DNA of 53,357 nt from DATGLG01 sp035294245. Lineage in GTDB: Bacteria; Pseudomonadota; Alphaproteobacteria; JACZXZ01. The stretch covers positions 1 through 53,357 of the forward strand of contig DATGLG010000036.1 of the NCBI GenBank assembly GCA_035294245.1, in the 5' to 3' direction. Positions 25,660 to 33,627 of this stretch are shown here, piece after piece. Each line of letters starts with the position of its first letter. Positions within the stretch are counted from its first letter, which is position 1. Below the pieces are notes generated by a model, which was not told where the DNA came from, made no database searches, and saw only the letters and a list, made by a program, of their open reading frames with translations. The translations under genes were made by a program, and so were the position numbers.

Positions 25660-26705
25660 AGGCTCCCCGCAAGGCCAGTGGTTTCGGAGGTTGCAGCGGT
25701 CACGACGCTCGGGACGACATCGACCGTAATCCCGCGCGCCCGCAGATAGCCGAGCTCGCCATGATGCAAGGCGAGGAGCGGATCGCGACTCTTTAAACGA
25801 ACCACACGATTGCCGGCGCGCGCGAGGGTTGCAAGCTGCGCGTCGATCAGCTCTGGCTCCCTTGCCTCGGCAAGGATGCGCTCGGCGTCCCGACGGGCAT
25901 GGTCGAGAATGGCAGTGCCGACGCGATCATGGATGACGACATCCGCCTCACCGAGAAGTCGCTGGGCCCGGAGCGTGAGGAGGTCGGGATCGTCGCTGCC
26001 GATCTCGACGATATGCACGCATCCTGCGGCCACTCGCCGTTTTGGCTTGCGGTTGACGAGCGCGAGCATGGCCCGTTGCGCCGCTGCACCATCGCCGGCT
26101 AGGGCGGCGCGGCCGACCGGCCCGGTGAAGACGCGCTGCCAGAAGCGCCGCCGTTCGCGCCCATCGGGAATGGCGGCGCGCACGGCGCTACGAAAGCGCT
26201 CGGCCAGATTTGCGAGATCGCCGAGCCGGGGCGGCAGGAGTCGCTCGATGGCGAGGCGTATCTCGCGGGCTAGGACAGGTGCTGCTCCGCCGGTGGAGAC
26301 GGCGACGAGCACCGGCGAGCGGTCGACCAGGGCACCGGAAATAAAGGTCGAGAGATCCAGCCGATCGACCACATTGACGGGAACGCCGGCCCGCTGCGCC
26401 ACCGCCGAGACGCGGCGGGCAAGAGCCTCGTCATCGGTCGCCGCGATGACCAGCGTCTGGCCGCAGACGAGCTCGGGCGAGAAGGGCGCCGTCTCGTGAC
26501 GCAGCGTTCCCGCGGCGGCAGATGCCGCCAACTCCGCGACCAGATGCTGTGCGTTCACGGTGAGCGCGGCCCCCGCGCGCTGCAGCCATTCCGCCTTGCG
26601 TGCCGCGACATCGCCGCCGCCGACGATGAGGCAAGGGCGTCCCTTGAGCCTCAGGAAGATGGGATATGCATCCATCGGCGCGCTTTCCCGCTTCCCGTTC
26701 GACAT
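25656..26705 (-). CDS. cysG: Siroheme synthase CysG with shortened, degenerate methyltransferase domain
   Basis: 349 residues. The N-terminal half is a precorrin-2 dehydrogenase/sirohydrochlorin ferrochelatase: IVGGGDVAARKAEWL (about 27-41), then VNVVDRLDLSTFISGALVD. From about residue 226 a uroporphyrinogen-III methyltransferase-like segment begins, but its first SAM motif reads VEIGSDDPDLLTLRA instead of the usual GAGPGDPDLLT, and the VRLKGGDP motif has become VRLKSRDPLLALHHGE. The protein ends soon after VVPSVVTAA, whereas full CysG proteins run to about 460-480 residues. The methylation step must therefore be done by another gene. It is first in the cys operon; the ATG at 26705 has no clear ribosome site. 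Confidence 0.83.
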   Translation of the reverse strand: MSNGKRESAPMDAYPIFLRLKGRPCLIVGGGDVAARKAEWLQRAGAALTVNAQHLVAELAASAAAGTLRHETAPFSPELVCGQTLVIAATDDEALARRVSAVAQRAGVPVNVVDRLDLSTFISGALVDRSPVLVAVSTGGAAPVLAREIRLAIERLLPPRLGDLANLAERFRSAVRAAIPDGRERRRFWQRVFTGPVGRAALAGDGAAAQRAMLALVNRKPKRRVAAGCVHIVEIGSDDPDLLTLRAQRLLGEADVVIHDRVGTAILDHARRDAERILAEAREPELIDAQLATLARAGNRVVRLKSRDPLLALHHGELGYLRARGITVDVVPSVVTAATSETTGLAGSL

Positions 26706-26830
26706 AGCACGTTATAAATTCGCTATATACGCTATTTCACATAATATTATGAATTTAAGAAGTAAATAACTAAATTATACTGTTATATAAGCCTTCACTC
26801 TCAGATCGCATTTCTTGCTATCTTCGACGG
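26706..26830. promoter_or_regulatory. AT-rich divergent promoter region of the cys operon and NUDIX gene
   Basis: A strikingly AT-rich 125-base island in otherwise GC-rich DNA. It contains a direct repeat CGCTAT-ATA-CGCTAT (26721-26735) and, 4 bases further on, a perfect 12-base palindrome CATAATATTATG (26740-26751). On the minus strand a TATAAC-like -10 element lies only a few bases before the cysG ATG, so the cys transcript may start at or near the first codon, which fits the missing ribosome site. The repeats are seen; the regulator that might bind them is not known. Confidence 0.55.
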
Positions 26831-27313
26831 ATGGCGAAGGAGAGTGCCGGTCTGCTGCTTTATCGTTTCAAAAGCGGCCGGCTTGAGGTTCTACTCGTTC
26901 ATCCGGGTGGCCCTTTCTGGGCGCGGAAGGACGAGGGCGCTTGGTCGATTCCCAAAGGCGAAGCCGAACCGGGGGAGGACCTGCTGGCGCGCGCAAAACT
27001 GGAATTCCAGGAGGAGACGGGCGCCGCGGCGGAAGGGCAATTCCAGGCGCTGACGCCAGTCCGGCAAGCCGGCGGCAAGCGCGTCCATGCCTGGGCGGTC
27101 GAGGGCGAACTGGGCGTCGACGCGATCACGAGCAATCGCTTCGTCCTTGAATGGCCGCCCCGCTCCGGTCGCTTCCGGGAGTTCCCCGAAGTCGACCGCG
27201 CCGGCTGGTTCGATCTGCCGACGGCGCGGCGGAAGCTGCTGAAGAGCCAGCTTCCTCTCTTGGACCAGCTCGAAGCGCTGCTGCGGCGGGCGGACGACGA
27301 CGAGGCGGGCTAG
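26831..27313 (+). CDS. NUDIX hydrolase
   Basis: 160 residues. The Nudix box is GEAEPGEDLLARAKLEFQEE (about residues 45-64) followed by TG, with the metal-binding E-x-x-E-E present but the usual arginine before the first glutamate replaced by leucine (K-L-E-F instead of R-E-x-x). The N-terminus KESAGLLLYRF and the early KDEGAWSIPKG resemble the ADP-ribose/diadenosine-polyphosphate-type Nudix proteins that hydrolyse nucleoside diphosphate derivatives. It is divergent from cysG. Its TAG stop (27311-27313) directly abuts the stop of the convergent cyclopropane synthase gene. Confidence 0.88.
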   Translation: MAKESAGLLLYRFKSGRLEVLLVHPGGPFWARKDEGAWSIPKGEAEPGEDLLARAKLEFQEETGAAAEGQFQALTPVRQAGGKRVHAWAVEGELGVDAITSNRFVLEWPPRSGRFREFPEVDRAGWFDLPTARRKLLKSQLPLLDQLEALLRRADDDEAG

Positions 27314-28585
27314 CTACACCCCCTCCCATGTCGGCGGCGCCGCCAGCTTGGCGGGATCGTCGGGGACATAGAGATGCGCGCGGGTCCAAGGCCGCGGCGC
27401 ATCGCCTGCGCGGCCCGGCTTTACCGCGAGCACCTGGTGGATCGAGAGCCAGCCCCGCTCGAAGGCATAGGCGCAACCTGCCATGTAGATCCGCCAGATG
27501 CGGTAGCGCTCGGGACCGGCGAGCTCGATCGCCCGGGCCTTCCGGCTCTCGAGCCGGCGTACCCAATGCAACAGCGTGAGCGCGTAATGGGGCCGCAGGT
27601 TCTCGACATCGAGGGGCTCGAGCCCTCCGCCCGCCATTTCGTAGAGGACCCTGGAGATGTGGGGCAGCTCGCCTCCTGGGAAGACGTAGCGCTCGATGAA
27701 GCTGCTGCGAACGCCCTGACCCTCGCCATCGCGATTGCCCGTGGTGATGCCGTGGTTGAGCAGGACGCCCCCCGGCTTGAGGAGCCGGGCGATGGCGGCG
27801 AAATAGAGCGGCAGGTTGCGGCGCCCCACATGCTCGTACATTCCGACGGAGACGACCTTGTCGAAGGCCGCCTCGCCGGGAATGTCACGATAATCCTGCA
27901 GGCGAATCTCGAGACGATCCGCCAGGCCCTCGGCGGCGATGCGCTCCCGCGCGAAGGCGTATTGCCGCTCGCTCAGGGTGACGCCCACCCCGGAGATGCC
28001 GTAGCGACGCGCCGCCCGGACGAGCAGCCCGCCCCAGCCGCAGCCAATATCAAGGAGCCGCTCGCCGTCCCGCAGCCTGAGCTTGGCGCAGATATGATCG
28101 AGCTTCTGCTCCTGCGCCGTATCGATATCCTCGTCGCCGGTGCGGAAATAGGCGCAGGAATAGGTCATGCTGCGATCGAGCCAGAGCTGATAGAACTCGT
28201 TGGAGACGTCGTAATGGTAGCTGATGGCCGCGGCGTCATAGCTTCGGCTGTGCTTGCGGGCGCGGCCGAGCCAAGCCAGCGCCCGCGGCAGGCGGGAAAG
28301 AGTAGAGGAGCGGCCGGCCCGCTCGGCGAGGGCTATGCCGACGGCAAGGATGTCGCTTAGGCGGCCGTCGACCTCGATATTGCCTTCGACGTAGCTTCGT
28401 CCCAGGCGGTCGATGTCGCCGAGGAGGAATTGGCGGAGCACCGCGGGCTTATTCAAAGTAATGGTGACGCTCGGCGCCCTGGCGAAGTCGAATTCCACTC
28501 CGTCCCAAAAGCGGAGTCGCAGCGGCAACTCGGCGTCCGCGAGGCGGCGGCGGAGTTGCGCCAGGATGCGGTCGCGCAAGATCAT
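27314..28585 (-). CDS. cfa: Cyclopropane-fatty-acyl-phospholipid synthase
   Basis: About 423 residues. The family signature YHYDVSNEFYQLWLDRSMTY (about 123-142) and SAM motif I LLDIGCGWGGLLVRAA (about 177-192) are clear, and a bicarbonate-site-like segment around VSVGMYEHVGRRNLP follows. It adds a methylene from SAM to unsaturated acyl chains of membrane phospholipids, usually in stress or stationary phase. The ATG at 28585 is preferred over a GTG two codons earlier because the GGGAA ribosome site then has about 8 bases spacing. Convergent with the NUDIX gene with no bases between stop codons. Confidence 0.9.
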   Translation of the reverse strand: MILRDRILAQLRRRLADAELPLRLRFWDGVEFDFARAPSVTITLNKPAVLRQFLLGDIDRLGRSYVEGNIEVDGRLSDILAVGIALAERAGRSSTLSRLPRALAWLGRARKHSRSYDAAAISYHYDVSNEFYQLWLDRSMTYSCAYFRTGDEDIDTAQEQKLDHICAKLRLRDGERLLDIGCGWGGLLVRAARRYGISGVGVTLSERQYAFARERIAAEGLADRLEIRLQDYRDIPGEAAFDKVVSVGMYEHVGRRNLPLYFAAIARLLKPGGVLLNHGITTGNRDGEGQGVRSSFIERYVFPGGELPHISRVLYEMAGGGLEPLDVENLRPHYALTLLHWVRRLESRKARAIELAGPERYRIWRIYMAGCAYAFERGWLSIHQVLAVKPGRAGDAPRPWTRAHLYVPDDPAKLAAPPTWEGV

Positions 28586-28812
28586 CGTCACTGTTCCCTG
28601 AACGTATGGGTGCGCCCCTGCGGCGGCGATGCTTCAGATGTCGCCGCGGCCGAGCTTTCGGATGGCGCCACAAATTGATCACCGCCGCGGCGGCTGCAGA
28701 GTAGCAAGCTTATGGTAAACATGACGATGCTTTCCGTTTACCGCGCACTCTCGGGACAGTATAGTGCGCGCCCGCAAAGACCGGGCACATCCGGTCGCCA
28801 GGGGGGCTGGAC

Positions 28813-29304
28813 ATGTTCGAATTGCCGACCGAGGCGTCGGAGCCCGAGTTCGTCGATTTGTACGGCTATTGGAGAAGGATAGCGCCTTCGGGCCGGCTGC
28901 CGGGGCGGCAGCATGTCGACCCGGCCGAGCTCCCGCCGCGCATCCTCTCCCATTTGCTTCTCCTCGATGTGGTGCGGGGCCCGGACGACCTCGCCTTCCG
29001 CTTCCGCCTGGCGGGCACGGCCTTCGCCGAGCTGGTCGGCCGGGAAGTCACCGGGCTCTGCTATCACGAGATCGCAGCACCGGAGCAGACGGCGGCATTT
29101 CTGACCGCGCTGCGCCGGATCGCCACGATGCGCGAGCCCGCCTATCTCGTGGAGCCGCTCTCCGTCCCCTCGCGGGACTACGTCAAGATCAAGCGGCTGG
29201 GGCTGCCCCTGGCGCGCGACGGCGAGATGGTGGACATGATCATCGGCTCCTTCCTGCCGATCCGCGCCTCCGGCGCCGCATCGGCTCAGCCGCGGGTCGC
29301 CTGA
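28813..29304 (+). CDS. PAS_5 domain protein of unknown function
   Basis: 163 residues. The pattern LYGYWRRIAPSGRLPGRQHV, then DPAELPPRILSHLLLLDVV and FRFRLAGTAFAELVGREVTG, is the PAS_5 domain common in alphaproteobacteria, where it occurs alone as here. It probably binds a small ligand or cofactor and signals through partners, but no output domain or partner is visible. A GGGGGGCTGG sequence precedes the ATG. It stands alone, upstream of the nicotinamidase gene (76 bases). Confidence 0.82.
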   Translation: MFELPTEASEPEFVDLYGYWRRIAPSGRLPGRQHVDPAELPPRILSHLLLLDVVRGPDDLAFRFRLAGTAFAELVGREVTGLCYHEIAAPEQTAAFLTALRRIATMREPAYLVEPLSVPSRDYVKIKRLGLPLARDGEMVDMIIGSFLPIRASGAASAQPRVA

Positions 29305-29380
29305 CGCCCTCGCTTGCCGCGGCAACATCCTTACGGCCGAGCTTCCGCGTCGCGGCGCGCACCGATATCCTGGGCGAGTT

Positions 29381-30025
29381 ATGGCGCAACAGACCCCTGT
29401 GACAGCCGGCGACATTCTGCTGGTGGTCGATCTGCAGAACGATTTCTGCCCCGGCGGCGCTTTGGCCGTGCCGGGCGGCGACGAGGTGGTGCCGCTCGTC
29501 AATCGCCTGATGGCGAGCTTTGCCCATGTGGCGATGACCCAGGATTGGCATCCGCGCGGACATCGCTCCTTTGCCTCGAGCCATCCCGGCCGGCAGCCCT
29601 TCGAGACCGTATCGCTCGCCTACGGCATGCAGACGCTGTGGCCCGATCACTGCGTCCAGGGCACCCCGGGAGCCGCTTTTCATCGCGACCTCGACACGTC
29701 GCGTGCCGAGCTCGTCATCCGCAAAGGCTTCCGGCGTGAGGTCGACTCCTATTCGGCCTTCTTCGAGAACGATCGCCGCACGCGCACGGGCCTTGCCGGC
29801 TATTTGCAGGAGCGGGGCTTCGAGCGGATTTTCATCGCCGGTCTCGCCCTCGATTTCTGCGTGCGATGGTCCGCCGAAGACGCGCGCAGGCTCGGCTTCG
29901 AGACCGTGATCATCGAGGATGCCTGCCGCGCCATCGACACCAGCGGCAGCCTTGCCGCGGCGCGTGCCGCCCTCGCCGAAGCCGGAGTCGCGGTCAGCCG
30001 CAGCGCCGCGCTCGGCGTCGAATAG
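29381..30025 (+). CDS. pncA: Nicotinamidase/pyrazinamidase
   Basis: 214 residues. Catalytic residues are visible: D17 in LLVVDLQNDFCPGG, K115 in VIRKGFRREVDSY, and C160 in GLALDFCVRWSAEDA. Metal ligands D55, H57 and H61 lie in TQDWHPRGHRSF. It hydrolyses nicotinamide to nicotinate for NAD salvage. The length fits the family. It is followed 8 bases later by a luciferase-like monooxygenase gene and may share a transcript with it, though no functional link is known. Confidence 0.92.
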   Translation: MAQQTPVTAGDILLVVDLQNDFCPGGALAVPGGDEVVPLVNRLMASFAHVAMTQDWHPRGHRSFASSHPGRQPFETVSLAYGMQTLWPDHCVQGTPGAAFHRDLDTSRAELVIRKGFRREVDSYSAFFENDRRTRTGLAGYLQERGFERIFIAGLALDFCVRWSAEDARRLGFETVIIEDACRAIDTSGSLAAARAALAEAGVAVSRSAALGVE

Positions 30026-30033
30026 GCCGAGCA

Positions 30034-31134
30034 ATGCGGCTCGGATACTTCACCATGCCGCTCCATCCGCCGGAGCGGGACTACACCCAGACCCTCAAGG
30101 AGGATCGTGAGGGAATCCTGCTCGCCGACGCCCTTGGCTATCACGAGGCGTTTGTCGGCGAGCACATCACCGATCGCGCCGAGACGATCACCTCCTCCTT
30201 GATGTTCATCGCGAGCCTGATCCACGAGACCCGGCAGATCACGCTCGGCAGCGGCACGGTCAATCTGCCCAACAATCACCCCGCCGCGGTCGCTGCCCAG
30301 GTGGCGATGATCGACCATATGCTCGAGGGGCGCTTCCTCTTCGGCATCAGTCCGGGGGGCCTGCGCTCCGATGCGGAGGCGCTCGGCAATCTCGAGGCCG
30401 ACCGCACGGCGATGTTCGTCGAGGCGATCGACCAGATCCTCGCGATCTGGAGCGGCGATGCGCCTTATGATCTCGACGGACGCTTCTGGAAGATCTCGAC
30501 CGCGCGAACCATGGACCGCGAGATCGGGCAAGGGCTCATCGTCAAGCCCTATCAAAAGCCCCACCCGCCCATCGTGGTCACCGTGGTGGCGCCCTTCTCG
30601 AAGGGTGTGATCGCGGCGGCCGAGCGCGGCTGGACGCCGATCTCGGCCAATTTCCTGCAAATGCCATGGGTCGCCTCTCATTGGCCGATGTATGCGCAGG
30701 GCTGCGCCAAGGCCGGCCGGCCGGCGCGCCCCAGCGATTGGCGTATCGCGCGCGGCATCTTCGTGGCGGACGACGCGGCAACGGCGCAGCGCTACGGCAA
30801 GGGCCCCCAAGGCCCCTATCATTTCTACTACAAGCAGATGATGCGCAAGCTGATCGGCAATGGCCGGCCCGAACTCTTCAAGGAGGATCGCGCGATGCCG
30901 GATTCCGCGATCACCATCGAATATGTCCTGGACAAGCTCGTCATCGCGGGGACGGTCGACAGCGTCGTCGATCAGATCCTCGCCTTCCGGGAGAGCGTCG
31001 GCGATTTCGGCACCCTGCTCTATGCCGGGATGGACTGGGTGGAGCCGCGTCTCGCGCGCCGCTCGATGGAGCTGATGGCGACCCAGGTGATGCCGCGCGT
31101 CAATCGCGCCATCGGCGCCGCGGCGGCGGAATGA
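30034..31134 (+). CDS. LLM class flavin-dependent oxidoreductase
   Basis: About 366 residues, bacterial luciferase-like TIM barrel. Typical stretches are MRLGYFTMPLHPPERDYTQT, YHEAFVGEHITDRAE, LGSGTVNLPNNHPAAVAAQV and FLFGISPGGLRSDAEALG, where FMN or reduced flavin binds. Members oxidise alkanesulfonates, aldehydes, nitrilotriacetate and others; this sequence gives no clear substrate. It starts 8 bases after pncA and is convergent with the protease gene (16 bases between stops). No dedicated flavin reductase gene is adjacent. Confidence 0.87.
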   Translation: MRLGYFTMPLHPPERDYTQTLKEDREGILLADALGYHEAFVGEHITDRAETITSSLMFIASLIHETRQITLGSGTVNLPNNHPAAVAAQVAMIDHMLEGRFLFGISPGGLRSDAEALGNLEADRTAMFVEAIDQILAIWSGDAPYDLDGRFWKISTARTMDREIGQGLIVKPYQKPHPPIVVTVVAPFSKGVIAAAERGWTPISANFLQMPWVASHWPMYAQGCAKAGRPARPSDWRIARGIFVADDAATAQRYGKGPQGPYHFYYKQMMRKLIGNGRPELFKEDRAMPDSAITIEYVLDKLVIAGTVDSVVDQILAFRESVGDFGTLLYAGMDWVEPRLARRSMELMATQVMPRVNRAIGAAAAE

Positions 31135-31150
31135 GCCTGGTAAGCCGCCG

Positions 31151-32524
31151 TTATCCGATCGTGATGAAGAGGGCTTCGTCGCCGCGCCGGATATTGAGCA
31201 GGAGCGGCTTGCCCTTATGGCTCCGTACGATCCGGGCGATCTGCTCGGCAGTCGCGACACGCTCCTGATCGACGCTCACGATAATGTCGCCCGGCTGGAG
31301 CCCCGCATCATCGGCCGGGCTGCCTGGTGCCACCTGGGCGACATAGACGCCCTTGACCTTGCCGTGGAGAGGATTGTCGGCAGGGATGCGGCCGAGCTCG
31401 GCGCCAGCCAGGGGCGACCCGCCGGGCGCCTGCTCCGCCTCGGTCTCCTGCTTGGCCTTCGCCGCGGGCTCGAGCTGTGCCGTCACCATTCGCGTCTCCC
31501 CCTTGCGCTCGATGGTCAGGGTCACGCTGGTGCCCGGCTCCATCAGTCCGAGCTCGTTCCTCAGCTCCGCTGAGTCGCGCAGCGGCTTGCCGTCGAGCGC
31601 GGTGATCACGTCGCCGGCCTCGATGCCTGCCTTCGCCGCGGGCGAATCGTGATAGACGCGGGAGACGATGGCGCCCCCCGCAGCCTTGATCCCCATGGCG
31701 CTGGCAAGCGCCGGTGTCAGGTCCTGGATCATCACGCCTAATCGCCCGCGGCGCACCTTGCCATGGGCGATGAGCTGATCCGCGACCTCCTTCGCCATGT
31801 CGATGGGAATGGCAAAGCCGATGCCGACATTGCCGCCGCTGCGGCTCAGGATCGCCGTATTGATGCCGACGAGTTGCCCGTTCACGTCGACGAGGGCGCC
31901 GCCGGAATTGCCCGGATTGATCGACGCGTCGGTCTGAATGAAATCCTCGTAACCTTCGATTCCCAGTCCGTTGCGGCCGAGGGCGCTCACGATGCCGAAG
32001 GTCGCCGTCTGCCCGACGCCGAACGGATCGCCGATGGCGACGACGTAGTCGCCGACGCGCAGCTTGCTGGAATCGCCGAGCGGCACGGCGGTGAGGTTGT
32101 CCGGCTCGATCTTGAGCACCGCGACATCCGTCTGCGGGTCGGTCCCCACCAGCTTCGCGGTGAATTGACGCCGGTCCTTGAGAGTCACGACGATGCGGTT
32201 GGCATGCTCGATGACGTGATTGTTGGTGAGCACATAGCCATGCGCCGCATCGAAGATGACGCCCGAGCCCACCGCCTGGATCTTCTCGAATTGGGGCTGC
32301 TCGGGAATATTGAAGAACTGACGGAAGAACGGGTCCTGAAACAGCGGGTTCTGCTGCACCCGGATGCGGCCCTGCACCGAGATATTGACCACCCCCGGCG
32401 AGACCCGGGCGAGCATGGGGGCGAGGGTCGGCATCGCCGGCGCATCGGCACGGGCCAGCGGCGCTGCCAGCAGGATGACGAGCGCGAGGACGCGAGGGCA
32501 GAGGCGGATCACCAGCGGGGACAT
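31151..32524 (-). CDS. Do-family periplasmic serine protease (DegP/DegQ type)
   Basis: 457 residues. A Sec signal peptide covers about 1-26 (ALVILLAAPLARADA). The trypsin-like domain has the triad H103 (LTNNHVIEHA), D133 (TDPQTDVAVLK) and S207 (INPGNSGGAL). Two PDZ domains follow, roughly 245-335 and 385-457, each with a GDVI/GDII carboxylate-loop pattern. The Q-linker between protease and first strand (VQQNPLFQDPFFRQFF) is present. It degrades or refolds damaged envelope proteins. A strong AAGGAGGAG ribosome site precedes the ATG. It is a single-gene unit. Confidence 0.92.
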   Translation of the reverse strand: MSPLVIRLCPRVLALVILLAAPLARADAPAMPTLAPMLARVSPGVVNISVQGRIRVQQNPLFQDPFFRQFFNIPEQPQFEKIQAVGSGVIFDAAHGYVLTNNHVIEHANRIVVTLKDRRQFTAKLVGTDPQTDVAVLKIEPDNLTAVPLGDSSKLRVGDYVVAIGDPFGVGQTATFGIVSALGRNGLGIEGYEDFIQTDASINPGNSGGALVDVNGQLVGINTAILSRSGGNVGIGFAIPIDMAKEVADQLIAHGKVRRGRLGVMIQDLTPALASAMGIKAAGGAIVSRVYHDSPAAKAGIEAGDVITALDGKPLRDSAELRNELGLMEPGTSVTLTIERKGETRMVTAQLEPAAKAKQETEAEQAPGGSPLAGAELGRIPADNPLHGKVKGVYVAQVAPGSPADDAGLQPGDIIVSVDQERVATAEQIARIVRSHKGKPLLLNIRRGDEALFITIG

Positions 32525-32926
32525 GGCTCCTCCTTGAAATCGCGATGCCGGCGGCCGGCACGACGGCGACCGGATGCTTCTGCCCCTCGATGATCGAATG
32601 TGAATGTGGCGTGCGGCCCATCTTCGTCAAGCATCTGCGCAAAGGCGTGAGCCACAATTGCCTCGACGCGGCGGCGCTGTTGATCGCCGGCGGCTTTGGG
32701 CTTGAGTGATGTTGCGAGAGAGGAAAGCGGATATCAGGAGTAGCGGCGATCGCGGCGTTCATTGCGCCAGGGTGTCGCAGCGGCGCATCGGCTCGCCGCG
32801 ACATCCCCATATTCCTATCAGGCGCGTGTCAGTCTTCGGCTGCGGCGCAGCGCCGTCCCCACCGGTGGTCTCGCGCACGGCCCGAAGACAGTATCCTGCG
32901 GCGCAGAGCGCGCGGTGGAGGCGACA
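32525..32926. other. Intergenic region, nothing recognised
   Basis: About 402 bases between the divergent protease and Sel1-protein genes. Codon-like open frames exist because of the high GC, but none has a ribosome site with a plausible product. No strong inverted repeat, tRNA or terminator was seen. Promoters for both flanking genes should lie here. Confidence 0.5.
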
Positions 32927-33490
32927 ATGACGAGATCGGCTCTTCTCTCAGCAATGTTTGTTTCGGCCCTCCTCCTTTCGCCCGCTGCCATGGCGGCCGC
33001 GCCCCACGATCCGGGCCGCGGCTTTTCCGCCTATGCGCATGGCGATTTCGCGACGGCCTTGAAGACCCTCAAGCCGCTCGCCTGGGACGGCTATGCGCCG
33101 GCGCAATATGACGTCGGACAGATATACGACAACGGGGCTGGCGTCCCCCAGAACGCGACCCGTGCCGCGGCATGGTACCGCCGCGCGGCCGCGCAGGGCT
33201 ATGCTCCCGCCGAGTTCCGCCTCGGCATGATGTACGAGGAGGGGCTCGGTGTTCCGCAGAATTACGAGCAGGCCTATATCTGGCTCGATCGCGCGGCGCG
33301 GCATGAAGTCGGCGCCCGACAGACCGCAATCGAGCGAGAGCGCGATCGCGCCGAAGCAATGCTGACGCCCCGTCAACGGCGCCAGGCCCTGGCCGTCGAG
33401 AACAACTGGCATCCCATTCCCGACGCTCGCAGCCTGAGCCGGCTCGCGATCTTGTCGCCGGCTCCGGGAGATGCGCCGCCGCACGGCTGA
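32927..33490 (+). CDS. Secreted Sel1-repeat (tetratricopeptide-like) protein
   Basis: About 187 residues. A Sec signal peptide is at 1-23 (LLSAMFVSALLLSPAAMAAA). Two to three Sel1-like repeats follow: APAQYDVGQIYDNGAGVPQN, TRAAAWYRRAAAQGYAPAEF, then RLGMMYEEGLGVPQN and an AYIWLDRAA end. These alpha-alpha repeats bind other proteins. Short exported Sel1 proteins of this kind are common, mostly of unknown role. The ATG at 32927 is chosen because it opens the signal peptide and follows GGAGG by 5 bases; a longer in-frame start gives no signal peptide. The C-terminus is proline-rich and variable. Confidence 0.85.
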   Translation: MTRSALLSAMFVSALLLSPAAMAAAPHDPGRGFSAYAHGDFATALKTLKPLAWDGYAPAQYDVGQIYDNGAGVPQNATRAAAWYRRAAAQGYAPAEFRLGMMYEEGLGVPQNYEQAYIWLDRAARHEVGARQTAIERERDRAEAMLTPRQRRQALAVENNWHPIPDARSLSRLAILSPAPGDAPPHG

Positions 33491-33627
33491 CCCGCCCTCG
33501 CGAAAATTCTGGACCTGCACGTCGAAGGCGGGCCATATCCGGCCCGGGACCCGCCGGGCTGGCGGCGAACTCGTATCCGGCCGTATGGTGCCGGGGCGAT
33601 CGGGACGCAATGCAGGGGAAGGCGAGC

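Noticed and set aside
29800..31260. Minus-strand open frame opposite the LLM oxidoreductase
   Set aside because: Shadow of the well-recognised plus-strand luciferase-like gene.
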